Of a DNA stretch of 64,000 bases, positions 1-11,762 are shown piece after piece; position 1 is the first letter of the stretch, and each line of letters begins with the position of its first letter. The notes beneath the pieces were generated by a model. That model saw only the letters and a list, made by a program, of their open reading frames with translations, made no database searches and was not told the DNA's origin. The translations under genes were made by a program, and so were the position numbers. The DNA is from Apricaphanius iberus (lineage: Eukaryota > Chordata > Actinopteri > Cyprinodontiformes > Aphaniidae): positions 1,144,501 through 1,208,500 of the forward strand of contig JAPXFQ010002824.1 of the NCBI GenBank assembly GCA_028564705.1, written 5' to 3'.

Positions 1-59
1 TATACTGGAAAATATTGTATTTTTATGTCTGCCTGTTTATATTTTTATATTAAAAGCTT

Positions 60-650
60 TAAAAGTGGTTTTAAAAGTAGCTTACTTGGTGATAAAAACA
101 TGGAATATAACATTAAAGAAAACAACAAAAATAGCAATCAAGCGTAACACACACAAGGTTGTATTAGAACATTACTCAAAGGCAGCTCTAAATAGATGGG
201 TTTTTATCCGTGATTTAAAAGAGCTTAACGATTCAGCAGCTTTGCAGTCATCAGGAAACTTATTCCAGATCTGAGGAGCATAGAAACTGAAATCTGCTTC
301 TCCATGTTTGGTTCTGATTCTAGGGATGTTTAGTAGACTAGATGGAGGACCTGAGTGGTCAGCTGGATTGGTATAGTAACAATCAACATACTTTTGTGCT
401 GAGCCATTCAACAATTTATAAACTAGCGGGATTATTTTAAAGTCTACTCTCTGAACTACAGTTCTAAGGACTTTAGAACTGGGCTGATCTACTCACTTGG
501 TGCTCTATTTTCCTGGTTCTAGTAAGGACGCAAGCAGCAGCGTTCTGGATCATCTGCAGCTGTCTGATTGAATTTTTAGGTAGACCTGTGAGGACGTTGT
601 TGCGGAGATGGAAGATGAGGGTGAGGCGGGAGGGTAGATTTGTTTAGAAT
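60..650 (-). mobile_element. L2-like LINE fragment (3' end of reverse transcriptase ORF)
   Basis: Read on the minus strand, about 560-480 encodes a decayed form of the segment IQNAAACVLTRTRK, and 414-172 encodes RIRTKHGEADFSFYAPQIWNKFP followed by a SFKSRIKTHLF-type end. These are typical of the C-terminal part of the reverse transcriptase ORF of L2/jockey-group LINEs in fish. Stops and gaps interrupt the reading frame, so this is a dead, 5'-truncated copy. It lies in chn2 intron 1. Confidence 0.7.
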
Positions 651-660
651 TTGGGATAGT

Positions 661-1880
661 AGATTCTATCAGTGCAAATGTTTCATGATTTACATCTAGC
701 TAGGTTTCTGATTAAACATTATATGTACATTATGCTCAGTGATCAATTCATTGAATAGAAGTGTTTTGTCTGACAAAGACGTAATTACTGTCCAGTACCC
801 TTTGATATCAGATGTCTGTTACAACCAGTTGACAGATGGGCAGGATATTAGTCCCAGGAGGTTAATGTAGTCCAAGTTTCGGTATTAGCTGTGTCCAAAC
901 CATGATTTATGCTCTAATTTTTTGGAGAAGGTTCTTAAGGGAGGGTCATTTGCTGTAGATTAGCCAGAGAAATTAGAATGCCCAGGTGAGTGCTGTACGT
1001 CTCTGCTAACTCCTGTTGCATTGCTTACAGCATTGGCTATCGGTGTGAATACTTTTTGTCCTGTTGGAGTTTTCTTCACTTGTATATCTCTGATAGCGGC
1101 TGTCTGAGCTGGTCGGGAGTCAGGATTAGTGTGTTCTCTAGTAATCTCCGTGGCTTCTGTTTCATGGTCAACTCCCGGCAGAGTTATCTTATGTTTAGGA
1201 ACATCCCAAGATGTGCAGTTCACAAATGAAAACATATTTGAGATCATTAATCTCAGCCCTTCTTTGTTTAGAAAATGCTCAAGTTAAATATATGCATGCA
1301 CAGCATTCCATTGGCTATTTGATGTGTCAATCATCATTATTCTGTGTCGTGACTGGTTTGAACGATACACCAAAAAGGAGGATAACAAGTAAGATATCGA
1401 TCAAAAGCTAGCACTTCCAGTCATGCCCTGTGGCTAATCTGATGATGCTAACAGAAGCTACCGTTACTGTGAAATACTTGCAAGCAAGGAATTTCCAGCG
1501 GTTTTCAGTGACGGATTATGTTTAATTTAGGATGTCAGACTATTTGTGGACTGTTTCACTGGAAGACTTTACATGGACCCTTGTGGATGTAAGATGACAA
1601 TTTTTGTTCAAGATGGCACAGGTATGAGGCCACAAAGGTGTCGGTAGTTTGACTGTGTCTACAGTTATGATTGTATCCTTGATTGGCATACATCCAATGA
1701 ATCTCAAGACGCAAAGCTTTTCAAATATATATAATATGTGCATGGAAGGGGTGTCCAGAGGGAAGGCAGATTTGGCCCATTGGTTCACAACATCCTCCCC
1801 CCGGTACATAGGAATTATATGTACATGGTTAAAATGTGAAGTATAAAAGTCATGTTATTTAAAAAAAAGGTAAAAACTAA
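661..1880. other. Intronic stretch without recognised gene
   Basis: This is chn2 intron 1 sequence. Short ORFs occur on both strands (960-1247 minus, 1540-1809 minus), but they overlap each other in other frames, lack recognisable domains and have no splice context. I recognise no gene here. The sequence may be old repeat material. Confidence 0.4.
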
Positions 1881-1966
1881 TACAGATCAATTCCGATATT
1901 ACATTTTGATATATCGGCCAATAATTAATGACTATAGGCCGATAATACCGGACATCCCTAGTTTTA
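1881..1966. mobile_element. Fragment of hAT-like MITE
   Basis: The stretch has the wording of fish hAT-type MITE ends: 'tatcggccaataa', 'ggccgataataccgg' and the terminal 'acatccctag'. Only one end is evident, so this is a truncated copy. It abuts the LINE fragment that follows. Confidence 0.45.
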
Positions 1967-2262
1967 ATTCAAGTTTATTTGTATAACACTCTGCAACAAT
2001 GCAGTTCAACGCTCTTTACATAATAAAAACAACAAATAAACAAAAACGGAAATCACATTATGGTGGTAAAATAAAGAAAAGTAATGAAAAGCTCTAATAC
2101 AGACTAGAAGTAATCAAATTTCCAGTGATTATTAATCAAAGATAGCTCTAAGTAAGTGGTTGCTTGGCCTTGATTTAGAAGAACTCAGTGTTTCAGCAGT
2201 TTTACAGTCTTCCAAAGTTTGTTCCCGATCAGAAGTGCAGTATGTGAGACTGAGTTAAGGGT
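1967..2262 (-). mobile_element. L2-like LINE 3' fragment
   Basis: The left part, 'tttatttgtataacactctgc' through 'ctctttacataataaaa', resembles the 3' tail of L2-like LINEs on the minus strand. The stretch from 2148 to 2240 is similar in wording to 187-272 (cagcagctttgcagtc versus cagcagttttacagtc). The two are therefore diverged copies of the same family. Confidence 0.55.
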
Positions 2263-2281
2263 AGACACTTATTAAGATGTG

Positions 2282-3350
2282 CACTGCCTGGCAAAAAAAC
2301 CTGCAACCACCAGGATTTAACTAAGCAAATAGGTACAAGCCTCCTAAACGATAATAACTGTGTGAGTGATTATATCTTTCAGCTGGCAACAAGTTATTTA
2401 ACCCCAACTGTTGCAATTAGTTGCTTCTCATTTCATAAACAACCATGTCAAAAGACATATCTTGTCGTGGAAAATATGTTAGTGTGTTTGAGAAGGGTCA
2501 AATCATTGGCATGCATCAAACAGAGAAAACATCTAAGGATATTACTGAAACTACTAAAATTGGGTTAAGAACTGTCCAGTGTATTATCAAAAACTGGAAA
2601 GATGGTGGTGACCCATCGTATTCGAGGAAGAAATGGGGGCGGAAAGCGATGCAAACCAGAAAAAGAACGCTTCATTTTGCAAGGGAGCATAAAGATTGGA
2701 CTCTGGAGGAATGGAAGAAGGTCATGTGATTTGATGAGTCCAGATTTAGGTTGTTCCAGAGTGATGGTCACATCAGGGTAAGAAGAGAGGGAGATGAAGT
2801 GAGGCACCCATCATGCCTAGTGCCTACTGTACAAGCCTGTGTCGGCAGTACTGTGTTCTGGGATTGCTGCAGTTGGTCAGGTCTAGGTTCAGCAGCATTC
2901 TGTGCTCCAAAAATGAGGTAAGCTGACTACCTGAATATACTGAATGACCAGGTTATTCCATCAATGGGTTTTTCCTCCCTGATGGTACAGGTATATTCCA
3001 AGATGAAAATGCCAGGATTCATTAGGCTCAAAGAGTGGTTCTGAAAGCATAAGACATCATTTTCACACATGGATTGGCCACCACATAGTACAGACCTTAA
3101 CCCCATTGAGAATCTTTGGGATGTGCTGGATAAGGCTCTGCACAGCAGTCAAACTCTACCACCATCAATGTAAGATTTTGGTGACAAATTAATTCACCAC
3201 TGGATGGAAACAAATCTTGTGACATTACAGAAGCTTATCGAAACAATACCACAGAGAACATGTGCCATTATCAAAGCTAATGGCAGTCCAACAAAATATT
3301 TTTGTTTGAGACCTTTTTTTTGTGGCGACTTTTTTTTTGCCCAGGCAGTG
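2282..3350 (+). mobile_element. Degenerate Tc1-like transposon with TIRs
   Basis: The left end reads cactgcctggcaaaaaaa and the right end, reverse complemented, reads cactgcctgggcaaaaaa. These are matching terminal inverted repeats about 1.07 kb apart. Between them are transposase remains: an N-terminal helix-turn-helix region (2445-2729), then FDESRFRLF near 2730-2757 (first catalytic Asp) and TDLNPIENLW near 3089-3120 (the D...E part). Stops and losses in the middle break the frame, so the copy is inactive. TA duplication: a TA follows the right end, but the left flank is not TA. Confidence 0.8.
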
Positions 3351-6130
3351 TAAGCAAACACTTCAAACACTGCTTCCCTGAGGGACTTCCTGAAAAAAAA
3401 AATAACAATCAGGAAGAGAACTGTGGACCTCCATAAGTCTGGGTCCATTGGGTCCTTGGGTCCAATTTCCACATACATAAAGGTGGCACATTCATCTCTT
3501 CAGACAATCATATGTAAGTATTAACAACTTGTCCACCCATCAAGATATTTAGAAAAGAAACGGTCCGTTCCAGAGATGACCATTTGGTGCAAAATGTGTG
3601 AATCATTTGTAGAACAACAGCAAAAGACCTTGTGGTAATTTTACAAGACATTACAGATGATAAATGATATGTGATAATCTGTAATAATATGAGCTGAAAG
3701 GCCAATTAGTGAGGAAGAAGCCAATACTACAAAAGCAACATAAAAAAACAGTTTGCAAAGTTCACTCAACGAAAAATTAAAACAATTTTTAAAACATCTC
3801 CTGTGGCCTGAAGAAGATGAAATTTAAGTGTTTGGCTTTCCTTACATTTGACGAAATTTGGATGTAGCGTGCCAGTCTGGGAACACTATTTTAACAAAGA
3901 AGTTAGAGGGACCGATCCACTTCAATAATTAAATGGGATCCAGATGAAAAACAAAAGATTGAATGGAAATATTGAAGAGACAATATTTATATTGGGCACA
4001 AATGGGTCTTCAAAAATGGACAATGTCCTAAGCTCACCACCAGATTAGTTACAACATGATGCTCAGTGACACTACAAGGGAAATATCTCTAAAATATTTA
4101 AAAAGCCTGCTGAGGGTCACAGATATTGCACAATTTATATAAATCTGTAGGTATAAATGGAGGGTTTCATAATCTATCCTGAGACCAGGGTTACAGATCT
4201 GAATGAGTTGTTTTAGATGTTTTTTGTCTTAGAAATAAATGACTACAAATGCAAATCATATTTTTTCTTATACTATTTACAGCTTATTACATGATTTAAA
4301 ATATATTCAATGACTGTGGAAAATAGCAACCTGGAGTTTATCTCTGAGTTGCATGCAGACCATCAGCACACACAGTGATTCAGTCGAGTGCAGCTGACCT
4401 GCAGCAGGGAGACCATCTGTGCAATGTACAGTTTCAAAATTAAGACTGTTTTTGGTGTTAATGAACAGTGAGAAGAGTTGATGCAGATTTTGTAGTTAAT
4501 CTGCATACAGAAATATTAATGTGTTCAATTAAACAAAAACTGTAATATTGGAACTTGATTCAAATACTCTCAAGTCTGCTAGGCAAATGTTTTCATTATC
4601 AATCTGATATTAACCAGTACAGCATTGAAATACCTCTAGGACAACTATACTTCTTTGCTGATACTACAAAACATGCAGGTATTTTGTGCAAGTCGTTCAC
4701 ATCACATGACATTAAAAAAAAACATTTCCCACATGATTTATTGTAGTGGAGAAAAGAAATGTATGGAACAAGAAGATGTTGAGAGCTGCAGCCTCTGCCA
4801 GAAACATGCTGAGCAGTCAGCGTCACTGTAATGCATAGCTGCAATTCTGCCTCCCCAAACCACTATGTCACTTAAGGCCAGAAGCTGAAAATATTATTTC
4901 ATGTCCTATACCCTGATTTGTTTTCCAGCATTTATTTCCTGGAGGAATCTTGCAAATGTTGTGGTGCTAGTACAATATAAGCTTCGATCATTATTTATGC
5001 CAGAGAGGTTCCAGGAATACCACTGATGTTTGCAAACATATTTCCTAGGACATCGGGAGACTACAGAATGAATCTTGTCATGCAACAGGATACTTTTTAA
5101 ATGTATTTTAGATGAGAATCACAGATGCAATTTAACTCAACTCCGTCCTAAATTTTGCTTCATTATCTAAACTTTTCTTATATGTAACCTACCCTCAAAG
5201 TGCAAACTCTAAGTTGTGGGAGTAAAGTCGCAAACTCAAGAATTTATGCAGTGACGATTCCTATGAAAGTAAGCAGTCTGACAGCAGTAGCCTGGAGATC
5301 TAAATTTTATTTAGGTATTTTTTTTAAGCACCTAAAATTGCTCTTTGGCAAGCGCAGTCTGAGTGCAACACATCACAGTGTAGATGTGGTAATTTCTAAA
5401 TTTAGAGACAGCGATTGATGATTAAGTTTAATCACATGATTCATAGATATTAAGAGATGTTTCAAACTCATAAAATAACAATTGCTTTGAAACAACACAA
5501 TTTGTTAACTGAGAAACTTTAAGATCAAAAACAGTACCTTTGCCTCAGCGGGCTAGCTGATGACTCCCTGCTGCTGTAGCATTGAAATGAACTGTGTTGT
5601 ATTCAGGAATGTCAGTAATGTGTTGCTTAGTAGAGTGTTACCCTAATATAATCTAAAATATTACCATTTCCATACCAGTAATCAAATTAAAGTTACTTGT
5701 CCAAGCCGGTGTGCATTACTATTTTGGTATTTTCTTAAGCAAAGATATTTATTTGGTAAATGGGGATAACAGCAGCAAAAGCAGTAGGAAAACAAGCAAC
5801 AATTGCAGTAAATACGGTCTTACATACCGTCTACGACACTGCTGCTGTCTTTTTCTGTCATCATTTTAAAATGGCTGATTATCGTCTCTGTGGGTGGCAT
5901 GTTTGCTTAGTTTCTACCCAACAAATCCTAGTGAAGATCGCCAGCAGTACATGCAGTGCACAAACAAGTACATGCCCAAGACACAGCCTGTTGCTGGTGT
6001 TAACACGTGATTATGCAAGGTTAAAAAGAAAGTATATTTCCATCCTCACTGTTAAAATGCACTCCCAGTAAATTGAGTATTGGCAAAACTGGTGATTGTT
6101 TTTATGTTGAGACAGTGGAGAGTGTTATTG
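3351..6130. other. chn2 intron 1, no recognised gene
   Basis: The sequence is AT-rich, with only short ORFs of no recognisable content. There are no splice-framed exons matching chn2. Poly-A/T runs and scattered old repeat wording are present, but nothing that can be assigned. Confidence 0.4.
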
Positions 6131-6285
6131 GCAGCTGCTGAAAGTAATTAATAAAGTAACTTGTAATCTAACTCACTTTTTAAAACAGTAATCAGTAAAG
6201 TAACTAAGTTAGTTTTGGAAGGAGTAATCAGTAGTCGATAATCAGATGACCGTTTTAAATTAACTGTGGCAACACTGGTTGTATT
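6131..6285. mobile_element. Fragment of teleost MITE (hAT-like)
   Basis: The wording 'aattaataaagtaacttgtaatctaac', 'cagtaatcagtaaagtaac' and 'ggcaacactggttg' matches the ends of a very common fish element whose interior is built of 'gtaac/agtaat' repeats. The left boundary is unclear, so family assignment is tentative. Confidence 0.35.
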
Positions 6286-6470
6286 CCTGTCCCTTAGAAT
6301 TGGGCTCTTTCTTCCCTTTTAAATATTTTTTAGACTGAGAAATACATTTTTGGTGGATGATGCAAAAGCTCACTTCAGGCTTAATTCAAAGTTATTAGGA
6401 GTCATTGTGGAGGGTCCAAGGTACTTGCTGCTCCAAAGCTGCACGTTGCAGATCCCTGGCCTAGTCACAG

Positions 6471-6832
6471 TTAAGGATGCAACAATACAACTTTTTTCAA
6501 ACCCTACGTTACCTATACTTGAATCGGAGTGCTTGCCGATACAGAGTACACATTGCCGATACTTCTACCACCCACACAAGAAAATGCAATGAATTGGAAG
6601 TCAGGTTTTTTTTTCTTCTCTGCTTGTTACAACAAATGATGGTGAATTACATAAAAAATAAAATATTAATGGAAATGACCACAAAACTAACATTTCAAGG
6701 TAAATATTAACATTTTCTGGGAAATGATTCTACATTTTAAGTATCGGTTCATGGTATTGGTTAATTTTAACCGTTGTGTGTACATTAGACAGTGTCGGGG
6801 CTGATACCTGATACCAGTATCAGTGCATCTCT
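6471..6832. mobile_element. hAT-like MITE with target-site duplication
   Basis: The element starts ttaaggatgcaacaatac and ends gtatcagtgcatctct. The reverse complement of the end, agagatgcactgatac, pairs imperfectly with the start. It is flanked on both sides by agtcacag (6463-6470 and 6833-6840), and the flanking match extends to ctagtcacag. An 8-bp duplication is the hallmark of the hAT superfamily. At about 362 bp it has no transposase of its own. Confidence 0.72.
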
Positions 6833-6869
6833 AGTCACAGTACATTAATTTGCCAGTATAAAATCACAC

Positions 6870-7185
6870 AAATGTATCCATAAATTGTTCATAACCGCTT
6901 ACCTTGCAGGGTCGCAAGTGCATATCTCAAGAAGTCATTGGTGAGGTACACCCTAAACATATTGCCAGTCCCTCACCGGCCAACATTGAGACATATGGGA
7001 CAAACAACCATGCATGCACATACTTATTCCTAATGACAATTTAGAGAGACCAATTAACCTCAACAAAGAGAGAACCCACACATGGAGAAGGAGAACATGC
7101 AAACTTTCCTGGGCAGGGGTTCAAACCCACAACCTTCTTGATGCAAGGCAACAGTGCTATGAACTGCTTCACCATGCAGTCATTC
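6870..7185 (-). repeat. Dispersed teleost repeat with tRNA-like head
   Basis: The forward strand has the familiar run of phrases: 'accgcttacc', 'ggtcgc', 'gggacaaacaaccatgcatgc', 'ttagagagaccaattaacct', 'gagaacatgcaaact', ending 'cttgatgcaaggcaacagtgct'. On the minus strand the last 70 bases contain a B-box-like ggtttgaaccc and an A-box-like stretch upstream. The same repeat recurs at 32160-32560 in this window. Confidence 0.6.
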
Positions 7186-8680
7186 ATGTAAATTTTAATA
7201 ACAATAAAGAAGAGTAAAAACACTACGAATTTAACTTAAAAAATGTGTAAATGAAAAAAGTAGCTTGTAGCAGTTTTTATAGGAGTTCTTTTATAGAAAT
7301 TTGTGTTGAACCTAATTCTAAAGAAGATCATTTGTTTGCATGCTTTAAAGAAAGATTTAGATGAAAGAAGCCAGAAAACTGAAGATTACGCCTCTGCGTC
7401 TATGGTACTTTCACGTCTGTGCCTTGGCACCGATGCACCCACATACCATCACAGATGCTGGCATTTACACATCCCTCTGATTAAAGCCGGAATTATATTT
7501 GTTATGTTCTGGAATGTAAGAACCCAAAGTACCCCCCCCCGCCCCGCCACCCCCCAAAAAAAGTAAAACGAAACACAGAGTCAGCTGACCACAGAGCACA
7601 TGTCAACTGTTTTTTCTACCCTTCTGATGAGAGTTTGCTCCCAGAGACCTCAGAAGTATTTCTGCTCTGAGCAGATACACAGCTCCCTCCATGTATAACA
7701 CAGTTTCAGGTTACATTTTAGCATGTAGCAGTGGATTGTGCTGAGTGGCAATGGTTTTTCCAAGGTACTTCCAAGCCTGTGTGGTTATATTGATCTGTCA
7801 CAGGATGCAGTGCGTCTGGGGGACCACGTGGGCGTCTAATAATCGATGTTAAAAAAATCTGATTCAGCAATTTTGTGTTGATTTACCAGATAAGTTTGGC
7901 AAAAAGAAAGTATGGACATGTTTTCTTTTTTTGTTCAAATAATTGTTTTGTTACTTTAATGTCAGTTTACCAACATTTGGGATACCTTAATTACAAATTG
8001 AAGTTTGATGATTTATTTAAACACTATCCTCTAAAATAAAGGCTTTGAAAAAGATTACAGGATAGACTATTATGACAAATAGCTACACCCAGAACAGTCA
8101 GTTTGCAACGGAATAGATGCGCTTATATGGAGAAGGACCTGAGACTCATTTTTGAGACATATATATTTTCCTATAGACAAGATTATTCAAATGCTTTAGC
8201 TGCCAAACAGTTTTGCAGGAAAATAATGATACCCTTGCGACAACCACTCCATCCCTGGCAGCAGTGCAGCTTGTAACCCCTGATAATTATATTGAGAGCC
8301 CAGCAGTAATGACAACCTTCCGATACCGCAAGAGAAAAGACTTTCCCCTTAAAGCAGCAGTGGTCAAAAAAGGCAGCTTTTTTTTTAAGCACACATGAGA
8401 TAATGTTTCGTGAGGCTTGTGGCTGGAGTGCAGACCGTATCAGTTTGGAAACCACTGTGTGTGTGGTGTGTATGCCGTCCACTGGGCTGTACCTCTGGAA
8501 ATGTGATGCTGCCGTGTGGTCTACTTGGGATAGGGAGACAGTAAGAAAGTAAAACAAACACTGAGCGTGCTATGCAGTGTCCTTACATTTTTTCTTATGA
8601 AAAACACAGTTATTCTATTTAACATTCAATCTAAAATGCATTGGTTGTTTCTGCTTCAAACGCTGTCTTGTTTTACTTAT
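7186..8680. other. chn2 intron 1, no recognised gene
   Basis: It contains a C-rich tract (7531-7556, interrupted poly-C) and a 124-codon minus-strand ORF (8183-8557) without recognisable domains or splice context. I see nothing else that can be assigned. Confidence 0.4.
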
Positions 8681-10650
8681 AGTGCCTTATAGAAATAGCC
8701 TCACCCCTTGATTTCTTTCACTATTTTGTTACAAGCACAAACTGCGAAGAAACTTTATGGATTTTTACAGAGAAACTCAAAGCAGACCATGATCAGGAAA
8801 TAAATGCATGGTTTTGAGATTTTGTGCACATAACAATCTGAAAAGTGTGGCATGCACTTATATTCAGCCCCCTCCTCCTCTTTATAGAGCATGTAAGTCT
8901 CCAGGGGTATGCCGTTTTCAAGTTAACAATTCAGCAGATTGAAATTTTTACTTATTCTTCTTTACACAATTGATCAATCCTTGTCAAATTAGATGGAGAG
9001 CAACTGTGAACATCAATTTTCAAGTCTTGCAAAGTAGATATATACATTGACTTGGCCATTCATATCAGTTTGCTTTGACCTAAACCATTACATTATAGAC
9101 CGGGTTGTATGTTTAGGGTGGTTTTGGGAGTTTTGATGATTATTAAAAAAAGAGATCAAATTGCTCGTGTTTTAGCCTCCCTTCATTGGCTCCCTGTTAA
9201 ATCCAGAATAGAATTCAAGATCCTCCTTTAACATAAAGCCCTCAATAATCAAGCTCCAACTTACATTAGAGATCTGATTGTTCCATATGTTTCTAACAGA
9301 GCCCTTCGCTCTCAAACTGCAGGTTTTCTTGTGGTTCCTAAGATTTCTAAAAGTAGAATGGGCGGGGGAGATCTTTTAGTTATCAGAATTCTCTTCTGTG
9401 GAAAAAACCTCCCAGGTTTAGTCTGTGAGGTAGACACCCTGTCTACTTTTAAGACTGGGCTTAAAACTTTTCTTTTGATAAATTTTACAGTTAAAAACAG
9501 ATTGATTTTTGTCCGTCGCTAGATGAGGAAGAGAGTCTGGGAGGGGTCGTAGCCAACAGTTAAGCCAGTTGAGGGGGGAATGCAGCCCAGACAGACGGTT
9601 CTCCCTGGCTCTGTCTCTCTCATGGTTGACTCTAACGGGCTTGGTTATCTTGAGCTATCTCTGTAGTTATGCTGCTATAGGCTTAAACTGTTGGACGACA
9701 GACTGACCACTTTTCTTCCTTCTGCTACTTTTCTCTTCTGCTACTCTCAACTTGTATCATCTGCCGTCATTTCAACTATTAACTTTTTTTTTTTTTTAGT
9801 GTTTTTCTCTCCCTAGAAGCTACATCTGGTCTGGCATCATGCTTGGCTGTTGTGCCTTGTTGGAGGGGGACGTCAACTGGGCTAAGGCTCCCAGTAACTG
9901 ATCATCCTTTGTGTACTGTTATCCACTTTTTACTTTCTTTAACATAGAAACTACTCATAAGTACTAAAGTTGTTTTTGTGTCTCTGCTCTGACTCCACAA
10001 AACCCAGACGCTTGTGGCAGATGGCCGCTTGTACTGAGCCAGGTTCTGCTGGAGGTTTCTTCCTGTTAAAGGAGAGTTCTTCCTCTCTACCACGACTACA
10101 TGTTTGTGTGTACATGAGTGTGCGTTAACGGAGCAAAAACCTCTAGTCAATAACTCATTGCAATCTGCTGGGTTTCCTTAAATATAAAACTTTTAAACTG
10201 ATTGAATGTATGTATGACAGGATTGAAATTACTTCTCTTGTAAAGTGTCTTAAGAGGACATCTTTTATAAATTGGCACTAAATAAATATACTGAATTTAA
10301 TTGGTTGTAGATTAACATCAAAGATTTTGTGGCATTGAACCGATTTTCTTTCTTGATTACCCTGCATTATGCTGCAACCATCTTCACATAAACCTTCAAC
10401 AACTTCCCTATCCCTCCTATAAAAAAACATCCTCTGTAGCATGATGCTGCCACCACAATGTTTCACCATGAGAACGGTGTGTTCAAGTCAATGTGCAGAT
10501 GAAAAAGCTATTTTTTTTCAACTTAAAACTTTTTCAATTTCCTTTATCTTCACAATTATGTACTACTACTTGTGTTGGACTGCACTAAACTCCAAAGAAA
10601 AATAAGGTTTAGGATTATTCAGTGAAATAAAACGTCTAAAAACTTTCACA
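8681..10650 (-). mobile_element. Degenerate Tc1-like transposon split by a LINE
   Basis: The left end 'agtgccttatagaaatagcc' and following 'ttacaagcacaaactg' resemble the ends of fish Tc1 elements. At 9060-9120 the phrases 'tttgacctaaaccatt' and 'tgtatgtttagggt' are Tc1 transposase sequence read on the minus strand. After an inserted LINE the transposase resumes at 10430-10500 ('catgatgctgccaccacaatg', minus-strand GGSIML). The right-end wording 'cttgtgttggactgcac' lies near 10571-10590. The copy is dead. Confidence 0.6.
9146..10303 (+). mobile_element. L2-like LINE 3' copy nested in Tc1 element
   Basis: Forward translation from about 9150 gives decayed HWLPVKSRIEFKIL, then PKISKSRMGG near 9337-9370 and DTLSTFKTGLKTFLL (about 9434-9478), the C-terminus of an L2-like reverse transcriptase ORF. 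It is followed by the characteristic 3' UTR ('ggttctgctggaggtttcttc', about 10040-10060) and the tail 'attggcactaaataaata' ending near 10300. It is 5'-truncated, as is usual for LINE copies, and it interrupts the Tc1 element around it, so it arrived later. Confidence 0.7.
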
Positions 10651-11490
10651 TGGTAATGTTAATAAGACTTTTTTATATAAACGCTGAGCCATTATCAAAC
10701 ACAGGCTTTGGTGAAGCTTTTACATCAATGAGAAGTAGAATAAAGTGTGTTGTGTAGTACCTTATACCACATAACACATTTTATCAAGTGAAAGATGAGA
10801 GTGTAAACAATTGTTCATCACATTTTTCTATTCCTGCCAAAAACCCAATCTTCAAAAGAAAGAAAGAAAATCACATTTCAACATATACATAATAGCTGAA
10901 GTTCACAACACTGTAATACATTCCCAGTAAGGGGGGGAGGGGGGGGAGGGAGGATATAACTAGAACAGTGCTGCACTCGCTGAGGCATGGCATATAAGAA
11001 TTTCTCACAGTGTCAGGAAAGATCTCAGCATAGTGCTGCGTTTGGAGGGGGAAAATGCACACTTTATACACATGCCAAAAACAATCCTCAAACCCAACCA
11101 AGTGGAAAGTCAATATAGGATTTATGGAGACGGTTGGCAATCCAACAATACCCTGAGCCAGAGTCACACTGAATGCTCACAACCTTAGAATAAAGCAAAA
11201 CTGAGACTTCCTTTCCTACATTTTCATCCCTGCATGCTGCTACTGCTGACAGCAAAGCTTTCCTATTATTATTTATTGCAGTCTGGAATACATGCTTAAG
11301 GATTAAGATAACATATATGTGATATAGGTGCTATTGGTAGAAATACAGTTGAATAACACATGTAAAAGTTTAATTTACATTAGGTGAAAGCAGCAATGTT
11401 AAGTGAAGTGACATCTTGATTGAAATTATAACAATATTGAGTATTACAGTTGTTATTGTTGTATCAAATAAAAAATGTGGGATGAGTGAG
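10651..11490. other. chn2 intron 1 proximal part
   Basis: This is mostly AT-rich sequence with a G-run tract (10930-10952, 'gggggggaggggggggaggg'). It is immediately downstream of the chn2 exon 1 donor on the minus strand. No coding exon is recognised. Confidence 0.4.
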
Positions 11491-11497
11491 CTCTTAC

Positions 11498-11546
11498 CAG
11501 AGGAAACCGATGAACCTGAAAGGCTTGAGTTACTGGATGCTGCCAT
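11498..11546 (-). CDS. chn2: chn2 first coding exon (beta-chimaerin N-terminus)
   Basis: On the minus strand an ATG at 11546-11544 opens MAASSNSSLSGSSVSS and ends one base into the next codon at a consensus donor CTG|GTAAGAG (11498|11497). From memory, these sixteen residues are the N-terminus of vertebrate beta2-chimaerin, and the phase-1 exit fits the next residue of that protein. CHN2 is a diacylglycerol-binding Rac GTPase-activating protein with SH2, C1 and RhoGAP domains. Those domains are encoded by exons beyond the left edge of the window. The start codon has G at -3 and G at +4. The neighbour cpvl is divergent, as in mammals. Only 49 coding bases are visible, so the call rests on exact N-terminal wording plus synteny. 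Confidence 0.86.
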
Positions 11547-11745
11547 CCCAACCAGTTTGCAACTCGGTCACTCCCAGTTGGCCAAGGTGGGCTCACAGGA
11601 GCTCGTCCCCGGCGGTGCCTCCATGCCACTTCAATGTACCCTATACCTTTATTGAAGGCTAATTATTTCATGCCTCCTTTAAATGTCGAGCCCACCATCT
11701 GTCGGATCTGCCGATCCTTTTTTTTTTTTTTTTTCCAGCGCGGAG
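11547..11745 (-). promoter_or_regulatory. chn2: chn2 5' UTR with two upstream ORFs
   Basis: Between the TATA-like box and the chn2 ATG, the minus strand holds two complete short ORFs. One has 11 codons plus stop (11698-11663). The other has 18 codons plus stop (11624-11568), starting with purine at -3 and G at +4 and ending 21 bases before the chn2 ATG. Such uORFs normally reduce or condition translation of the main ORF. The 5' UTR also contains an 18-base A-run on the minus strand (11718-11734 region). The transcript start is inferred, not seen. Confidence 0.5.
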
Positions 11746-11762
11746 CGGTGAGGGGGCTGCCG

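Noticed and set aside
960..1247. 95-codon minus ORF with polar composition
   Set aside because: An overlapping ORF of similar length exists on the plus strand. No domain or conservation could be argued.
8183..8557. 124-codon minus ORF in chn2 intron
   Set aside because: No recognisable domain, no splice sites in frame, and surrounded by repeat-rich DNA. Chance ORF most likely.
11416..11655. 79-codon plus-strand ORF
   Set aside because: It overlaps the chn2 first exon and leader on the other strand, and its sequence has no family features.
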